This document shows, in pieces, positions 9,313-20,454 of a stretch of 64,000 bases of DNA (position 1 is its first letter; each line of letters opens with the position of its first letter). The stretch spans positions 3,953,638 through 4,017,637 of the forward strand of contig NZ_CP044522.1 in NCBI RefSeq assembly GCF_016495405.1, read 5' to 3'. Below the pieces are notes generated by a model, which saw only the letters and a list, made by a program, of their open reading frames with translations, had not been told where the DNA came from and made no database searches. The translations under genes and the position numbers were made by a program. Source of the DNA: Cobetia sp. cqz5-12. Its GTDB lineage: Bacteria > Pseudomonadota > Gammaproteobacteria > Pseudomonadales > Halomonadaceae.

Positions 9313-9756
9313 TCAGTGCGTGGTCGCGGGGGCGACTGACAGTACCTCGACCTCGAAGGTCAGAGTACGCCCGGCCAGTGGGTGATTGAAGTCGACCTTG
9401 ACGTCACGCTCATCGATCTCGCGGATGATGCCCGGCAGCTCCGAACCCGACGGCTCAGCGAAGGACATCACCATGCCGACCTCGATCTCGTCATCGAAGC
9501 TCTTGCGTGCCACGGTCTGCACGTTCTGCGGATTGTGCTGACCAAAGGCATGCTCCGGCGTGATCGTGAAGCTGCCGGTCTCGCCCGCCGCCATGCCCAT
9601 GATCGAACGCTCGAAGCCCGGCGGCAGATTGCCGTCACCCACCTGGAAGGTGGCCGGTGTCTTGTCGAAGGTGGAGTCCACCTCGGTGCCGTCTTCCAGA
9701 CGCAGACGGAAATGGAGGCTGACCTCCATGTTATCGGCGATACGATGCTCGCTCAT
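9313..9756 (-). CDS. fkpB: FKBP-type peptidyl-prolyl isomerase FkpB/SlpA
   Basis: A 147-residue SlpA-type FKBP, a small cytoplasmic prolyl isomerase and chaperone with an inserted flap domain. Recognisable segments are [37 protein letters not shown] and the C-terminal [19 protein letters not shown], where the NHPLAG motif is diagnostic. The start at 9756 aligns with the family (MSEH) and has GAGGT four bases upstream; a longer form from the ATG at 9780 overlaps the lspA stop codon and cannot be ruled out. The gene sits between lspA and ispH, as in E. coli and Pseudomonas. Confidence 0.93.
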   Translation of the reverse strand: MSEHRIADNMEVSLHFRLRLEDGTEVDSTFDKTPATFQVGDGNLPPGFERSIMGMAAGETGSFTITPEHAFGQHNPQNVQTVARKSFDDEIEVGMVMSFAEPSGSELPGIIREIDERDVKVDFNHPLAGRTLTFEVEVLSVAPATTH

Positions 9757-9776
9757 GCTGACCTCGCTTGTGGCGC

Positions 9777-10304
9777 TCATTCGGAGCGGCCACGGAAAGA
9801 TTCAAGAATCAGTGCCACGGCTCCCAGGCTGATGGCGACGTCCGCCACATTGAAGGCCGGGAAGAAGGCATTGCCCCAGTGGAAGGACAGGAAGTCCACC
9901 ACGAAGCCATGCACGACACGATCATAGAGATTGCCAAGCGCGCCCCCCAGCACCAGCGCGATGCCCAGCGCGGTGAAGGTCTCGTGACGCTTGAGGCGCG
10001 CAAGCCAGATGCTCAGGCCGATGGCTGCCACCACCGCGATGCCCGCAAACAACCAGCGCTGCCAGCCATCATGGCCGGCCAGAAAGCTGAACGCCGCGCC
10101 GGTGTTGTGGAGCAGCGTCAGATTGAAGATCGGCAGCACTTCGTTGGCCTGACCATAGACCAGCGAACTGCTGGCCAGCCACTTGGTGGCCAGGTCCAGC
10201 ACCACGATCACCAGCGACAGCCACAGCCAGCGCAGCGGCGAGCGCATCGGCTCACTACCGGCCGAGGGGGTATTCGTCGCGGGGCCTTGTGAAGAAGACG
10301 TCAT
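9777..10304 (-). CDS. lspA: lipoprotein signal peptidase II
   Basis: A 175-residue inner-membrane aspartyl protease that removes the signal peptide of prolipoproteins after lipidation. Four hydrophobic segments are visible, starting at about residues 25, 75, 100 and 140. The catalytic motifs are GNLYDRVVHGFVVDF (first aspartate) and FNVADVAISLG (second aspartate). Residues 1-20 are a polar extension with GPATNTPSAGSEP. AGGAAGG lies three bases before the ATG. Downstream fkpB may be coupled through an ATGA overlap at its longer start. Confidence 0.96.
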   Translation of the reverse strand: MTSSSQGPATNTPSAGSEPMRSPLRWLWLSLVIVVLDLATKWLASSSLVYGQANEVLPIFNLTLLHNTGAAFSFLAGHDGWQRWLFAGIAVVAAIGLSIWLARLKRHETFTALGIALVLGGALGNLYDRVVHGFVVDFLSFHWGNAFFPAFNVADVAISLGAVALILESFRGRSE

Positions 10305-10346
10305 GTTACCTTCCTGTCGTGAAATGAGTCTGCGACCGGCAAGACA

Positions 10347-10374
10347 CGAACGCCGGGCCAGAGCCCGGCGTTCG
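10347..10374. other. perfect 12-pair stem-loop between ileS and lspA
   Basis: Inverted repeat with arms CGAACGCCGGGC and GCCCGGCGTTCG and a four-base loop, in the 118-base gap between ileS and lspA. There is no T run on the coding strand, so it may attenuate, protect or mark processing of the operon mRNA rather than terminate it. Confidence 0.75.
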
Positions 10375-10422
10375 ATATCAGCGCTCAGCGGGGGCTGAAC
10401 GATCCCGCGGCCGCATCAGCGA

Positions 10423-13254
10423 TCAAGCGAAGTGACGCGTCTCGCCTTCGCCGTCCGGCAGGTTGGTCACGCAGCGGCTGCACAGCGTCGGATGTTCCGG
10501 CAGGGTGCCGACTTCCGGACGGTGGTGCCAGCAACGCTCGCACTTGGCATTCTCGCTAACCTTGACCGCCACCTTGAGGCCGGATACGTCGGTCTCTTCT
10601 GCCGCGCCAGCCGCCTCGAGAGGCGCCAGGGTCACGCCGCTGGTCAGCATCACGAAGCGCAGCTCGTCGCCGAGACTTGCCAGCAGCGTATTGAGCTCGT
10701 CATTGACGTAAAGGGTGACTTCCGCCGCCAGGCCATTCTTGACCAGACCGGCGTTGCGCGCGCCTTCCAGCGTCTTGTTGACCGCCTGCTTGACGTGCAG
10801 CACCTGCTCCCAGAACTCACGCCCCATGGGGGCATCATCCGCCAGGGTGGTCAGGCCGGTGTAGGCCGTCTCGAGGAAGATGGTGTCCTTGCGCGGACCC
10901 GGGATGTTGGCGTAGATCTCTTCACCGGTGAAGGAGAGGATCGGCGCCATCCAGCGTGCCAGCGCCTCGATCACGTGATACAGCGCCGTCTGACAGCTAC
11001 GGCGCGCACGCGAGTTCGGCTGCGTGGTGTACTGGCGGTCCTTGATGACATCCAGATAGAAGCCGCCCAGCTCACGCGAGCAGAAGGTCAGCACCTGCTG
11101 GTAGATGTCGAGGAAGCGATATTCCTCGTAGGCCAGCTCGACACGTGCCTGCAGCTGGGCGGCACGATCGACCACCCACTGGTCCAGCGCCAGCATGTCG
11201 TCGAAGGCCAGCGCATCACGCTCGGGCTCGAAGCCGTTCAGATTGGACAGCAGGAAGCGCGAGGTGTTGCGGATACGACGATAGGCATCGGCGGTCCGCT
11301 TGAGGATCTCGTCCGAGACGGCCATTTCGCCGGAATAGTCGTTGGAGGACACCCATAGACGCAGGATGTCAGCACCCAGCTTGTCCATCACCTGTTGCGG
11401 TGCGACCACGTTGCCGACGGACTTGGACATCTTGCGACCCTGCGCATCCACGGTGAAACCGTGAGTCAGCAGTGCCTTGTAGGGCGCGTGGCCATCGATG
11501 GCACAGCCGGTCAGCAGTGACGAGTGGAACCAGCCACGGTGCTGGTCGGAACCTTCCAGGTACAGGTCGGCACGCGGGCCTTGATCGTGACCATGCGGGT
11601 GCGAGCCACGCAGCACATGCCAGTGGGTCGTTCCGGAATCGAACCACACGTCCAGCGTGTCGGTGACCTTCTCGTAGTTCTCGGCCTCATCGCCCAGCAG
11701 CTCCTGGCTGTCGAGTGACCACCAGGCATCGATGCCGTGCTCGGCGACGCGATCCGCGACCGCTTCCATCAGCGCGACGCTGTCAGGGTGCAGTTCGCCA
11801 GTGGCGCGATGCAGGAACAGCGGAATCGGCACGCCCCAGTTGCGCTGACGCGAGATGCACCAGTCAGGGCGGTTGGCGATCATGCTCTTCAGGCGCGCCT
11901 GGCCCCAGGCCGGGATGAAGGTGGTGTCCTCGATGGCGGACAGCGCCTTGTCACGCAGGGTCACGCCATCGGTGCCGGCGATGTCCATGCCGACGAACCA
12001 CTGGGCCGTGGCGCGATAGATGACCGGCGTCTTGTGGCGCCAGCAGTGCATGTAGCTGTGGGTGATCTTCTCGTGCGCCATCAGCGCGCCGAGTTCTTCC
12101 AGACGCGCGACGATGTTCGGATTGGCCTTCCAGATGAACTGACCACCGAATTCCGGCAGGTCCGGCACGTAGACACCGTTGCCCTGCACCGGGCTCTCGA
12201 TCTCGTCGAAGCTCATGCCGTAACGACGGCAGGTGTGGAAGTCATCCTCGCCGTAGGCCGGCGCGGAGTGGACGATACCGGTACCGGCACCGGTCTCGAC
12301 GTAGTCGGCCAGATAGACCGGCGACAGACGATCGTAGATCGGGTGGCGGAAGTTGAGATTCTCCAGTGCCGCGCCATTGACGGTCGCCAGCGTCTCGCCA
12401 CTCAGCCCGAAGCGCGCCAGGCTGTCCTCGACCAGCTCCTCGGCGAGCACCAGCAGGCGCTCGCCGGTATCGACCAGCGAGTAGACAAAGTCCGGATGAA
12501 CGTTGAGCGCCTGGTTGGCCGGGATGGTCCACGGAGTGGTGGTCCAGATCACGATCGCCACCGGCTTGCTCAGTGACTCGAGGCCGAAGGCCTTGGCCAG
12601 CGCCGCGCTGTCATCTGCCGCGAAGGCGACATCGATGGCATCAGAGGTCTTGTCGGCGTACTCGACTTCCGCCTCCGCCAGCGCAGAGCCGCAGTCGAAG
12701 CACCAGTTGACCGGCTTCAGGCCCTTGAAGACATAACCGCCCTTGACCATCTCGGCCAGCGCACGGATCTCGCCGGCTTCGTTGGCGAAGTCCATGGAGC
12801 GGTACGGGTTGCCCCAGTCACCGACGATGCCGAGACGGATGAACTCGTGCTTCTGACCTTCCACCTGCACGCCGGCGTATTCACGGCACAGGTGGCGGGC
12901 TTTCTCGGACTCGAGATGCTTGCCGTGGGTCGTCTCGACCTTGTGCTCGATGGGCAGACCATGACAGTCCCAGCCCGGCACGTACGGCGCGTCAAAGCCC
13001 GCCATCGTCTTGGACTTGACGATGATGTCCTTGAGAATCTTGTTGACGGCATGACCGATGTGAATATTGCCGTTGGCATAGGGAGGGCCATCGTGGAGCA
13101 CGAAGCTCGGACGGCCCTTGCCTGCTTCACGCAGACGCGCATAGAGGTCAATCTCGTTCCAGCGCGCCAGTTGGTCCGGCTCACGCTTGGGGAGATTGCC
13201 GCGCATCGGGAAGTCGGTATCGGGCAGATTCAAAGTGTGCTTGTAGTCGCTCAT
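10423..13254 (-). CDS. ileS: isoleucyl-tRNA synthetase
   Basis: A 943-residue class I aminoacyl-tRNA synthetase that charges tRNA-Ile. The HIGH signature appears as [11 protein letters not shown] near residue 70 and KMSKS as [12 protein letters not shown] near residue 608. The editing domain (CP1) lies between them, and the C-terminus carries the zinc-binding cysteines CERCWHHRP ... CSRC. Length matches the bacterial type with a zinc domain (E. coli 938). The ribosome binding site is weak (GAAAGG close to the ATG), so translation may rely on coupling to ribF, which ends 11 bases upstream. It forms an operon with ribF, lspA, fkpB and ispH. Confidence 0.98.
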   Translation of the reverse strand: MSDYKHTLNLPDTDFPMRGNLPKREPDQLARWNEIDLYARLREAGKGRPSFVLHDGPPYANGNIHIGHAVNKILKDIIVKSKTMAGFDAPYVPGWDCHGLPIEHKVETTHGKHLESEKARHLCREYAGVQVEGQKHEFIRLGIVGDWGNPYRSMDFANEAGEIRALAEMVKGGYVFKGLKPVNWCFDCGSALAEAEVEYADKTSDAIDVAFAADDSAALAKAFGLESLSKPVAIVIWTTTPWTIPANQALNVHPDFVYSLVDTGERLLVLAEELVEDSLARFGLSGETLATVNGAALENLNFRHPIYDRLSPVYLADYVETGAGTGIVHSAPAYGEDDFHTCRRYGMSFDEIESPVQGNGVYVPDLPEFGGQFIWKANPNIVARLEELGALMAHEKITHSYMHCWRHKTPVIYRATAQWFVGMDIAGTDGVTLRDKALSAIEDTTFIPAWGQARLKSMIANRPDWCISRQRNWGVPIPLFLHRATGELHPDSVALMEAVADRVAEHGIDAWWSLDSQELLGDEAENYEKVTDTLDVWFDSGTTHWHVLRGSHPHGHDQGPRADLYLEGSDQHRGWFHSSLLTGCAIDGHAPYKALLTHGFTVDAQGRKMSKSVGNVVAPQQVMDKLGADILRLWVSSNDYSGEMAVSDEILKRTADAYRRIRNTSRFLLSNLNGFEPERDALAFDDMLALDQWVVDRAAQLQARVELAYEEYRFLDIYQQVLTFCSRELGGFYLDVIKDRQYTTQPNSRARRSCQTALYHVIEALARWMAPILSFTGEEIYANIPGPRKDTIFLETAYTGLTTLADDAPMGREFWEQVLHVKQAVNKTLEGARNAGLVKNGLAAEVTLYVNDELNTLLASLGDELRFVMLTSGVTLAPLEAAGAAEETDVSGLKVAVKVSENAKCERCWHHRPEVGTLPEHPTLCSRCVTNLPDGEGETRHFA

Positions 13255-13265
13255 AGCCTTTCGGG

Positions 13266-14399
13266 TCAGCCGTCGTGGGGGCGGGAAGCCTGGGCTTCCC
13301 GAGCTGTGGAATCAGACACCTCAGCAGTGCCGTGTAAGGGTGCCGTCGGCGCATCCGTCATCAATGCGCTCAGCGGACGGCTGGCCAGCGGCAGGTCAGC
13401 CATCGAGGTCATGCAATCGAGCAACGCCTGCTCGTCACCGGCAGGCGTCTCGCCCGCGGCCAGCGCGAAGAAGCGTCGCGCCAGGGCGATGTCGGCGTAG
13501 ATGGCGGCCTTGAGGGCTTCCAGGCCATCGAAGCGCTGCTCACCGCGCAGGAAGGCGCAGAAGCTGACGCGCATCGGCTGGCCATAGAGGTCTTCCGCGA
13601 AGTCCAGTAGATGGACCTCTAGCACCGGCCGCGGCGTGCCGACCGTCGGGCGCCAGCCGATATTGGCCACCGCCGGGCAGTCGCGGCCATCGGCCAGATG
13701 CGCCATCACCGCATAGACGCCGGAGACCGCCAGCGGCGCATTCGGCAACGGCAGGTTGGCGGTCGGCACGCCCAGCGTGCGACCCAGCTGGCGGTCCGCG
13801 ACCACGCGCCCCTGCCAGTGGTGGGCACGCCCCAGCAGTCTGGCGGCCAGCGCCATGTCGCCTGCGGCCAGCACCTCACGCACGCGGGTGCTGGACACAC
13901 GCTCGTCGGCGATCTCGAAGGTGCGGGTATGCTCCACCGCAAAGCCTTCGGCGGCGCCGATGCGTTCCAGCAACGCGAAGTCTCCGGCGCGATCGCAGCC
14001 AAAGCGGAAGTCGTCACCGACCACCAGGTGACGCACACCGAGCCCATCGATCAGTACCTGCTCGATGAATTCACGTGCCGACAGCGAGCGCAGCGCCTCA
14101 TTGAAGGGCAGACACAGTACGCGCTCGGCGCCATGACTGCCCAGCAGACGCACCTTGTCCGCCAGACGCGTCAGCCGCGGCGGCGCCTTGTCACCCGCGA
14201 AGAACTCACGCGGCTGCGGCTCGAACACCACCACCGTGGCGGGCAGACCATAGGCTGCCGCGCGCTCGCGAAGTTGCTCCAGAATCGCCTGGTGGCCGAG
14301 ATGCACGCCATCGAAATTGCCGATGGTGGCCACACAGCCGCGACTGCCATCCTGCTTGCGCAGGCGGGCGAGATTGTGGAGTCCTCTGATCAAGTCCAT
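13266..14399 (-). CDS. ribF: bifunctional riboflavin kinase / FAD synthetase
   Basis: A 377-residue RibF: the N-terminal FMN adenylyltransferase domain ([14 protein letters not shown], then FEPQPREFF and VGDDFRFG) makes FAD, and the C-terminal riboflavin kinase domain ([27 protein letters not shown]-like [13 protein letters not shown]) makes FMN. The start at 14399 gives [10 protein letters not shown], matching the E. coli protein. The C-terminus extends about 60 residues past the usual end of the kinase domain, with an alanine-, serine- and proline-rich stretch of no known function. First gene of the ribF-ileS-lspA-fkpB-ispH operon; the promoter at 14432-14460 lies just upstream. Confidence 0.96.
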   Translation of the reverse strand: MDLIRGLHNLARLRKQDGSRGCVATIGNFDGVHLGHQAILEQLRERAAAYGLPATVVVFEPQPREFFAGDKAPPRLTRLADKVRLLGSHGAERVLCLPFNEALRSLSAREFIEQVLIDGLGVRHLVVGDDFRFGCDRAGDFALLERIGAAEGFAVEHTRTFEIADERVSSTRVREVLAAGDMALAARLLGRAHHWQGRVVADRQLGRTLGVPTANLPLPNAPLAVSGVYAVMAHLADGRDCPAVANIGWRPTVGTPRPVLEVHLLDFAEDLYGQPMRVSFCAFLRGEQRFDGLEALKAAIYADIALARRFFALAAGETPAGDEQALLDCMTSMADLPLASRPLSALMTDAPTAPLHGTAEVSDSTAREAQASRPHDG

Positions 14400-14431
14400 G
14401 CGTGCATCACACAAGCCGCCGAAAGTGGTCG

Positions 14432-14460
14432 ATTATAGCGAAGGGGCACGGCGCTGACAG
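14432..14460 (-). promoter_or_regulatory. sigma70-type promoter for the ribF operon
   Basis: On the minus strand, CTGTCA (14460-14455) and TATAAT (14437-14432) are separated by 17 bases, close to the sigma70 consensus, and end about 33 bases before the ribF start codon. Confidence 0.7.
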
Positions 14461-14539
14461 CCACCGTAGCCCCGCCAGGGAGAAAACAGCTGGAACCGAG
14501 GGCACCAACCTGGGTGGTAGTGGTACCCGGGCAGCAGGC

Positions 14540-16213
14540 TCAGCTCTGCATGCGGAAATGGCGCGGGCGGACACCGCACAGCCCCAACCACGCCGCATAG
14601 GCCAGCACACCGCCGACGACCAGAGCTCCCATCATCGCACAGCGCTCCCACAGGCCCCAACCAAGCCAGGTGGTCCAGTCCGGCGACAGCCACATCAGGC
14701 CGCCGCCCATCAAAGCGCAACCGCCGATCAGGGTCAGCGAATAGCGTCCCCAGCCGGGCTGGAAGCGCAGCACGCCATCACGATACAGGCCGCGCGCCAG
14801 CAGGCCCGCATTGAGGAAGGCCGACAGCGCCGTGGCCAGCGCGAGCCCGGCATGCGCCAGCGGCACGATCAGCGCCAGATTGAAGGCCATGTTGGCGACC
14901 ATCGCGATGATACCGATCTTGACCGGCGTTTTCGTGTCCTGACGCGCATAGAAGCCCGGCGCCAGCACCTTGATCAGCATGAAGGCCAACAGGCCGAAGC
15001 TGTAGGCACGCAGACTCTGGGCCGACATCACCACATCGTTGTCGGTCATCGCGCCGTAGTGGAACAGCGTGATCAGCAGGGGCTCGGCCAGCACGCCAAG
15101 CGCCAATGCCGCCGGCACACCAATCAACAGCACCGAGCGCAGCGCCCAGTCGAGCATCTTCTGGAAATGCTCCAGTGATTGCTCGGCGTGGCGCTTGGAG
15201 AGCGCCGGCAGAATCACCGTCCCGATGGCGATGCCGATGATGCCCAGCGGCAGCTCGACCAGACGGTCGGAGTAATAGAGCCACGACACGCTGCCGGTAA
15301 CCAGAAACGAGGCCAGCACGGTATCCAGCAGCAGATTGATCTGCGAGACCGAGACACCGAACAGCGCCGGGGTCATCAGCCTGAGGATGCGGCGTACACC
15401 TTCATGGGCGAAATTCGGCCATGGTTTGGGCATCAGGCCAAGCCGCAGCAGGAATGGCACCTGGAACAACAACTGCACGCCACCTGCGATCAACACGCCC
15501 CAGGCCAGCGCCATGGCGGGTGTCTCGAAGCGCGGGGCCAGCAACAGCGCCGCGCCGATCAGGCTCAGGTTGAGCAGCACCGGCGTGATGGCCGGTACCG
15601 CAAAGCGATTCCAGGTATTGAGCACGCTGCCGGCGAAGGCGGTCAACGAGATCAGCAGCAGATACGGGAAGGTCAGGCGCAGCATGTCACCGGTCAGTGC
15701 CAGCTTGCCGGTATCATCACCGAACCCGGGTGCGAAGACCCACACCAGCCAGGGCGCACACAGCATCGCCAGCGCGGTGATCAACGCGAGTATGACACCA
15801 AGACTGCCGCTGACGGCGTCTAGCAACTCGCGGACCTCTTCCCGTGTCCGGCGGGTCGCATACTCCGACAGCACCGGAATGAAGGCCTGGTTGAAGGCAC
15901 CCTCGGCAAACAGGCGGCGCATGAAGTTGGGGATCTTAAAGGCGACGAAGAAGGCATCCGCCCCGCTGCCGGCACCCAGCAGGGATGCGATGGTCACATC
16001 GCGCGCCAGCCCCAGCACGCGCGACAGCATCGTCATCACACTGACGATCAACCCGGAACGCAACAGGCCACCCCGCACCGGCAGGCTGTCGCCCGAGCGG
16101 GTCTCGCCCTGGGCACTCGCCTGTGAAGCGGACTGCGCGGCGGCCTTTGCCTTGCCGTCTTCTCCCCTGACTTCCTTTTCGCCTGCGGGCGACTCATCCT
16201 GCGGCTTGCTCAC
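14540..16213 (-). CDS. murJ: lipid II flippase MurJ (MviN)
   Basis: About 557 residues with 14 hydrophobic segments, a MOP-superfamily membrane protein that moves lipid II across the inner membrane for peptidoglycan synthesis. Typical segments are LSRVLGLARDVTIASLLGAG, DAFFVAFKIPNFMRRLFAEGAFNQAFIPVL and GVSVSQINLLLDTVLASFL. The N-terminus has a charged, low-complexity stretch before the first helix, so the start is uncertain: GTG at 16213 with AGGGG upstream is used here, while ATG at 16255 would add 14 residues. Upstream is rpsT, downstream ribF, the order seen in Pseudomonas. Confidence 0.95.
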   Translation of the reverse strand: MSKPQDESPAGEKEVRGEDGKAKAAAQSASQASAQGETRSGDSLPVRGGLLRSGLIVSVMTMLSRVLGLARDVTIASLLGAGSGADAFFVAFKIPNFMRRLFAEGAFNQAFIPVLSEYATRRTREEVRELLDAVSGSLGVILALITALAMLCAPWLVWVFAPGFGDDTGKLALTGDMLRLTFPYLLLISLTAFAGSVLNTWNRFAVPAITPVLLNLSLIGAALLLAPRFETPAMALAWGVLIAGGVQLLFQVPFLLRLGLMPKPWPNFAHEGVRRILRLMTPALFGVSVSQINLLLDTVLASFLVTGSVSWLYYSDRLVELPLGIIGIAIGTVILPALSKRHAEQSLEHFQKMLDWALRSVLLIGVPAALALGVLAEPLLITLFHYGAMTDNDVVMSAQSLRAYSFGLLAFMLIKVLAPGFYARQDTKTPVKIGIIAMVANMAFNLALIVPLAHAGLALATALSAFLNAGLLARGLYRDGVLRFQPGWGRYSLTLIGGCALMGGGLMWLSPDWTTWLGWGLWERCAMMGALVVGGVLAYAAWLGLCGVRPRHFRMQS

Positions 16214-16274
16214 CCTGACACCCCTCTCGCTTCCCTGACCTGACACCGATGTCATCCACTCGACAGACAGACAC

Positions 16275-16301
16275 AAAAAAACCGGCCGAAGCCGGTTTTT
16301 T
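16275..16301 (-). terminator. terminator after rpsT
   Basis: CCGGC/GCCGG stem with a CGAA loop, flanked by A and T runs on both sides, so it could stop transcription in either direction. It begins 14 bases past the rpsT stop codon and immediately precedes murJ. Confidence 0.9.
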
Positions 16302-16315
16302 CACACTCACACGTC

Positions 16316-16582
16316 TTAGACAGCCAGTGCCTTGACGCGAGTGTTCAGACGGCTCTTCAGACGAGCGGCCTTCTTCTTGGACAGAATGTCCTTGTCGGCG
16401 TAACGGTCGAGGACCTTCTGCGCGACATTGAAAGCGGCCATGGAAGCAGCGTGATCGCCAGTCTTGACGGTCTTCAGCACGTTCTTGATGCTGGTACGCA
16501 CGGCGGAACGCTGTGCGGAGTTGTGCTGACGACGAACTTCAGCCTGACGAGCGCGCTTACGTGCTTGCTTGGAATTTGCCAC
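16316..16582 (-). CDS. rpsT: 30S ribosomal protein S20
   Basis: An 88-residue basic protein that binds 16S rRNA early in 30S assembly; MANSKQARKRARQAEVRRQH and the KKKAARLKSRLN end are standard for S20. The start codon is GTG, seven bases after AAGGAG. E. coli rpsT also has a non-AUG start (UUG), linked to autogenous control of its translation, so the GTG here may have the same purpose. The gene is monocistronic, ending at the terminator at 16275-16301. Confidence 0.97.
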   Translation of the reverse strand: MANSKQARKRARQAEVRRQHNSAQRSAVRTSIKNVLKTVKTGDHAASMAAFNVAQKVLDRYADKDILSKKKAARLKSRLNTRVKALAV

Positions 16583-16861
16583 TTTGATGCTCCTTATGAG
16601 TCCACCCGTAGGCGCGTACTCATGAACTTGAATTTGGAAGACGTTGTCGCACCGCGACAGCGAGTCCGATCATCTCTCGCCTTTCGACACTGATGTGAAG
16701 ACTTTCGAGAAATCAGCGACTTGACGTGGAAGCCCCGCCAAACCTTCGCCATCGGGGCGGACCAGCACCCGACAGGACGGCAGAGTCTAGCATGACCCGA
16801 GCGCATATCGCCAGCCTGAGCTTGCCCCAGGTACAGAGCCAGGAAGCAAGCCTCATGGGCG

Positions 16862-18043
16862 CTACAGCACGATGAGGTTGTCGCGATGGATCAGTTCCGG
16901 CGCCTCGATATAGCCCAGCGTCGCCTCGATCTGATGGCTGGGCAGGCCGAGAATCCGCCCGGCGTCTTCGGCGCTGTAATTCACCAGCCCCTTGGCGATG
17001 CGCTGACCGGATTCATCGACGCACTGCACCAGATCACCGCGCTTGAAGGCGCCTTCGATCTTCCTGACGCCCACCGGCAACAGGCTGGAGCCACGCGTGG
17101 TCAATACATTGACGGCACCGGCATCCAGCGTCAGGGTGCCGCGCACCTGCAGCTGCCCCGCGATCCAGCGCTTGCGCGCCGCGATCGGTGCATGCTCTGG
17201 CAGCAGGAGCGTGCCGAAGCGCTCTCCGGAAGCCAGCCGGGTGATCACCTCGGGCTGACGACCGGAGGCGATCACCGTCAGCGCACCGCTACGTGCCGCC
17301 AGACGCGCCGCGCGCACCTTGGTCGCCATGCCGCCACGCCCGAGCACGCCACCGCCACCGGCCACCTTGACCAGAATCGGGTCATCGGCCTGGGCTTCCT
17401 CGATCAGGCTGGCCGCCGGGTCATGACGCGGGTCGGCATCATAGAGGCCTTCCTGATCGGTGAGCAGCAACAACGCATCGGCCTCGAGCAGGTTGGCGAC
17501 CAGCGCACCGAGGGTGTCGTTGTCACCGAAGCGGATCTCGTCGGTGACCACGGTGTCGTTCTCGTTGATCACCGGCACCACCCGCAGGTCGACCAGGGTG
17601 CGCAGCGCCGAGCGTGCATTCAGGTAGCGCTTGCGATTGGAGAGGTCATCGTGGGTCAGCAGAATCTGCGCCGTGGTCAGGCCGTGACGATGGAAATGCT
17701 CTTCATAGCACTGGGTCAGGCCATTCTGACCGACCGCCGCTGCCGCCTGCAGCTCATGCACGCCGCTGGGGCGAGCCGACCAGCCCAGCCGCGACATGCC
17801 GACGGCGATCGCCCCGGAGGACACCACGATCACCTCGACACCCCGCGCGTGCAGTGCCGCGATCTGATCGACCCAGCGGCCGATGCCGGCATCATCCAGC
17901 CCGCGGCCGTCATCGGTCAGCAGCGCACTGCCGATCTTGACCACCACGCGTCGTGCATTGGCCAAGGCCTCGCGCCCCGTCTGACTGCCCAGTTCCGCCA
18001 CTTCCGCCACCTTCTGCTCCGACACCGCGCTCTCTCCTGTCAT
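16862..18043 (-). CDS. proB: glutamate 5-kinase
   Basis: About 393 residues. ProB phosphorylates glutamate in the first step of proline synthesis. The amino acid kinase domain shows [13 protein letters not shown] near residue 31, [15 protein letters not shown] and [24 protein letters not shown]; a C-terminal PUA domain follows ([11 protein letters not shown] ... [15 protein letters not shown]). Two starts are possible: ATG at 18043 after GAGGG, and GTG at 18025 eight bases after AGGAG; the first is listed. A longer TTG frame from 18133 overlaps the obg terminator and is unlikely. Proline is a common osmolyte, which fits a halotolerant host, but this is biosynthetic ProB and not proof of osmoadaptation. 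Confidence 0.94.
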   Translation of the reverse strand: MTGESAVSEQKVAEVAELGSQTGREALANARRVVVKIGSALLTDDGRGLDDAGIGRWVDQIAALHARGVEVIVVSSGAIAVGMSRLGWSARPSGVHELQAAAAVGQNGLTQCYEEHFHRHGLTTAQILLTHDDLSNRKRYLNARSALRTLVDLRVVPVINENDTVVTDEIRFGDNDTLGALVANLLEADALLLLTDQEGLYDADPRHDPAASLIEEAQADDPILVKVAGGGGVLGRGGMATKVRAARLAARSGALTVIASGRQPEVITRLASGERFGTLLLPEHAPIAARKRWIAGQLQVRGTLTLDAGAVNVLTTRGSSLLPVGVRKIEGAFKRGDLVQCVDESGQRIAKGLVNYSAEDAGRILGLPSHQIEATLGYIEAPELIHRDNLIVL

Positions 18044-18135
18044 GTAATCCCTCGCCCGGCAGGCCCTGCCTCCCTGCTTGCCATTGTCTGCTCCCGCCAG
18101 CCCGCTGTCATCACTCCTCGCCGGCCCCGACAACG

Positions 18136-18176
18136 AAAACGCCCCGCCGCGAGACCATGAGGCTCGGGGCGGGGCG
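18136..18176 (-). terminator. probable terminator after obg
   Basis: Inverted repeat CGCCCCGCC ... GGCGGGGCG (one mismatch, about 13 pairs) followed on the minus strand by TTTTCGTT. Located about 70 bases after the obg stop. Confidence 0.65.
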
Positions 18177-18246
18177 TGAATCGCGAAGCGGGTCGCTCGT
18201 TACTCAGAGGCTGTCGCGCAGGACAGCCACCGAACGAACCGAGACC

Positions 18247-19473
<1,227 letters not shown>

Positions 19474-19482
19474 TCATGCGAC

Positions 19483-19508
19483 AAAAAAGCCCCGCCTGAG
19501 CGGGGCTT
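19483..19508 (-). terminator. terminator between rpmA and obg
   Basis: Perfect eight-pair stem AGCCCCGC/GCGGGGCT with a four-base loop and six T on the minus strand. Since obg follows in the same direction with a 40-base gap, it is probably an attenuator that lowers obg expression relative to the ribosomal genes. Confidence 0.85.
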
Positions 19509-19568
19509 CCTTGCAGACTGCCATGCGACACCGGGGCATCGAGCAGTCTGCGTAAGCTGTCAGACGCT

Positions 19569-19826
19569 TCAGGCAGAAACGATGCTGACGAACTTGCGGT
19601 TCTTCGGACCCTTGGTCTCGAACTTCACGTGGCCGTCGGCCAGAGCGAAGAGAGTGTGGTCCTTGCCGATGCCAACGCCAGTACCAGCGTGGAAACGGGT
19701 GCCGCGCTGACGCACGATGATGTTGCCGGCGATAGCCGCTTGGCCACCGAACAGCTTCACACCAAGGCGCTTGGATTCAGAATCGCGACCGTTGCGGGTA
19801 GAGCCCGCCGCCTTCTTATGTGCCAT
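19569..19826 (-). CDS. rpmA: 50S ribosomal protein L27
   Basis: An 85-residue L27, located at the peptidyl transferase centre. [24 protein letters not shown] and [26 protein letters not shown] are family hallmarks. The N-terminus starts directly with AHKK, so no Firmicutes-type cleaved leader is present. It lies 33 bases after rplU, its usual partner. Confidence 0.98.
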   Translation of the reverse strand: MAHKKAAGSTRNGRDSESKRLGVKLFGGQAAIAGNIIVRQRGTRFHAGTGVGIGKDHTLFALADGHVKFETKGPKNRKFVSIVSA

Positions 19827-19859
19827 TGGATAATTCTCCTATGGTGGGTAGCGCTGCAA

Positions 19860-20171
19860 TTAAGCAGAGATACCAGTGATCTTGACTTCGGTGAACCACT
19901 GACGGTGGCCCGCACGACGCATGGAGTGCTTCCGGCGACGGAACTTGATGATGGTGACCTTGTCGCCACGGCCGTGAGACACGACCTCGGCAGAAACCTT
20001 GGCACCTTCAACCAGCGGAGCGCCGACCTTGATGTCGTCGCCTTCAGCGACCATCAGGACTTCGTCAAACTGGATAGCTTCGCCAGTCGCGACTTCAAGC
20101 TTCTCGAGCTTCAGGGTCTGGCCTTCCTGAACGCGGTACTGCTTGCCACCGCTCTTGATAACTGCGTACAT
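19860..20171 (-). CDS. rplU: 50S ribosomal protein L21
   Basis: A 103-residue L21 that binds 23S rRNA with L20. [18 protein letters not shown] and [21 protein letters not shown] are typical. The start at 20171 has GGAGAGAATC directly upstream; a longer frame extends to about 20306 but overlaps the promoter and has no family support. First gene of the rplU-rpmA-obg unit. Confidence 0.98.
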   Translation of the reverse strand: MYAVIKSGGKQYRVQEGQTLKLEKLEVATGEAIQFDEVLMVAEGDDIKVGAPLVEGAKVSAEVVSHGRGDKVTIIKFRRRKHSMRRAGHRQWFTEVKITGISA

Positions 20172-20277
20172 GATTCTCTCCATCGGACTCATCAAGGGTG
20201 TGCTCTTGGGTGGCCTGCTGCGAGTGGCGCCCCTTCTGGAGCCATCTGACAGGGAGCGGGATGAGTCACGGCCGCGT

Positions 20278-20306
20278 ATTATAGCGCCACGTGCCGCGAC
20301 CGACAA
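20278..20306 (-). promoter_or_regulatory. sigma70-type promoter for rplU-rpmA-obg
   Basis: On the minus strand, TTGTCG (20306-20301) and a perfect TATAAT (20283-20278) are 17 bases apart. They lie about 107 bases before the rplU start codon, leaving an untranslated leader. Confidence 0.75.
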
Positions 20307-20454
20307 GCAATGTCAAGGTTTACGCGACCAATCGGCCGCCAGCCACCGTCCTTGCGCGGGTGCACGCCTTGACGGCCATAGGGGTGCCCCATAGCATTAC
20401 CGCCAAACGGCACGCCACGGCGGCCTCACCTCTCGCTACGGGCACGACGATCTC

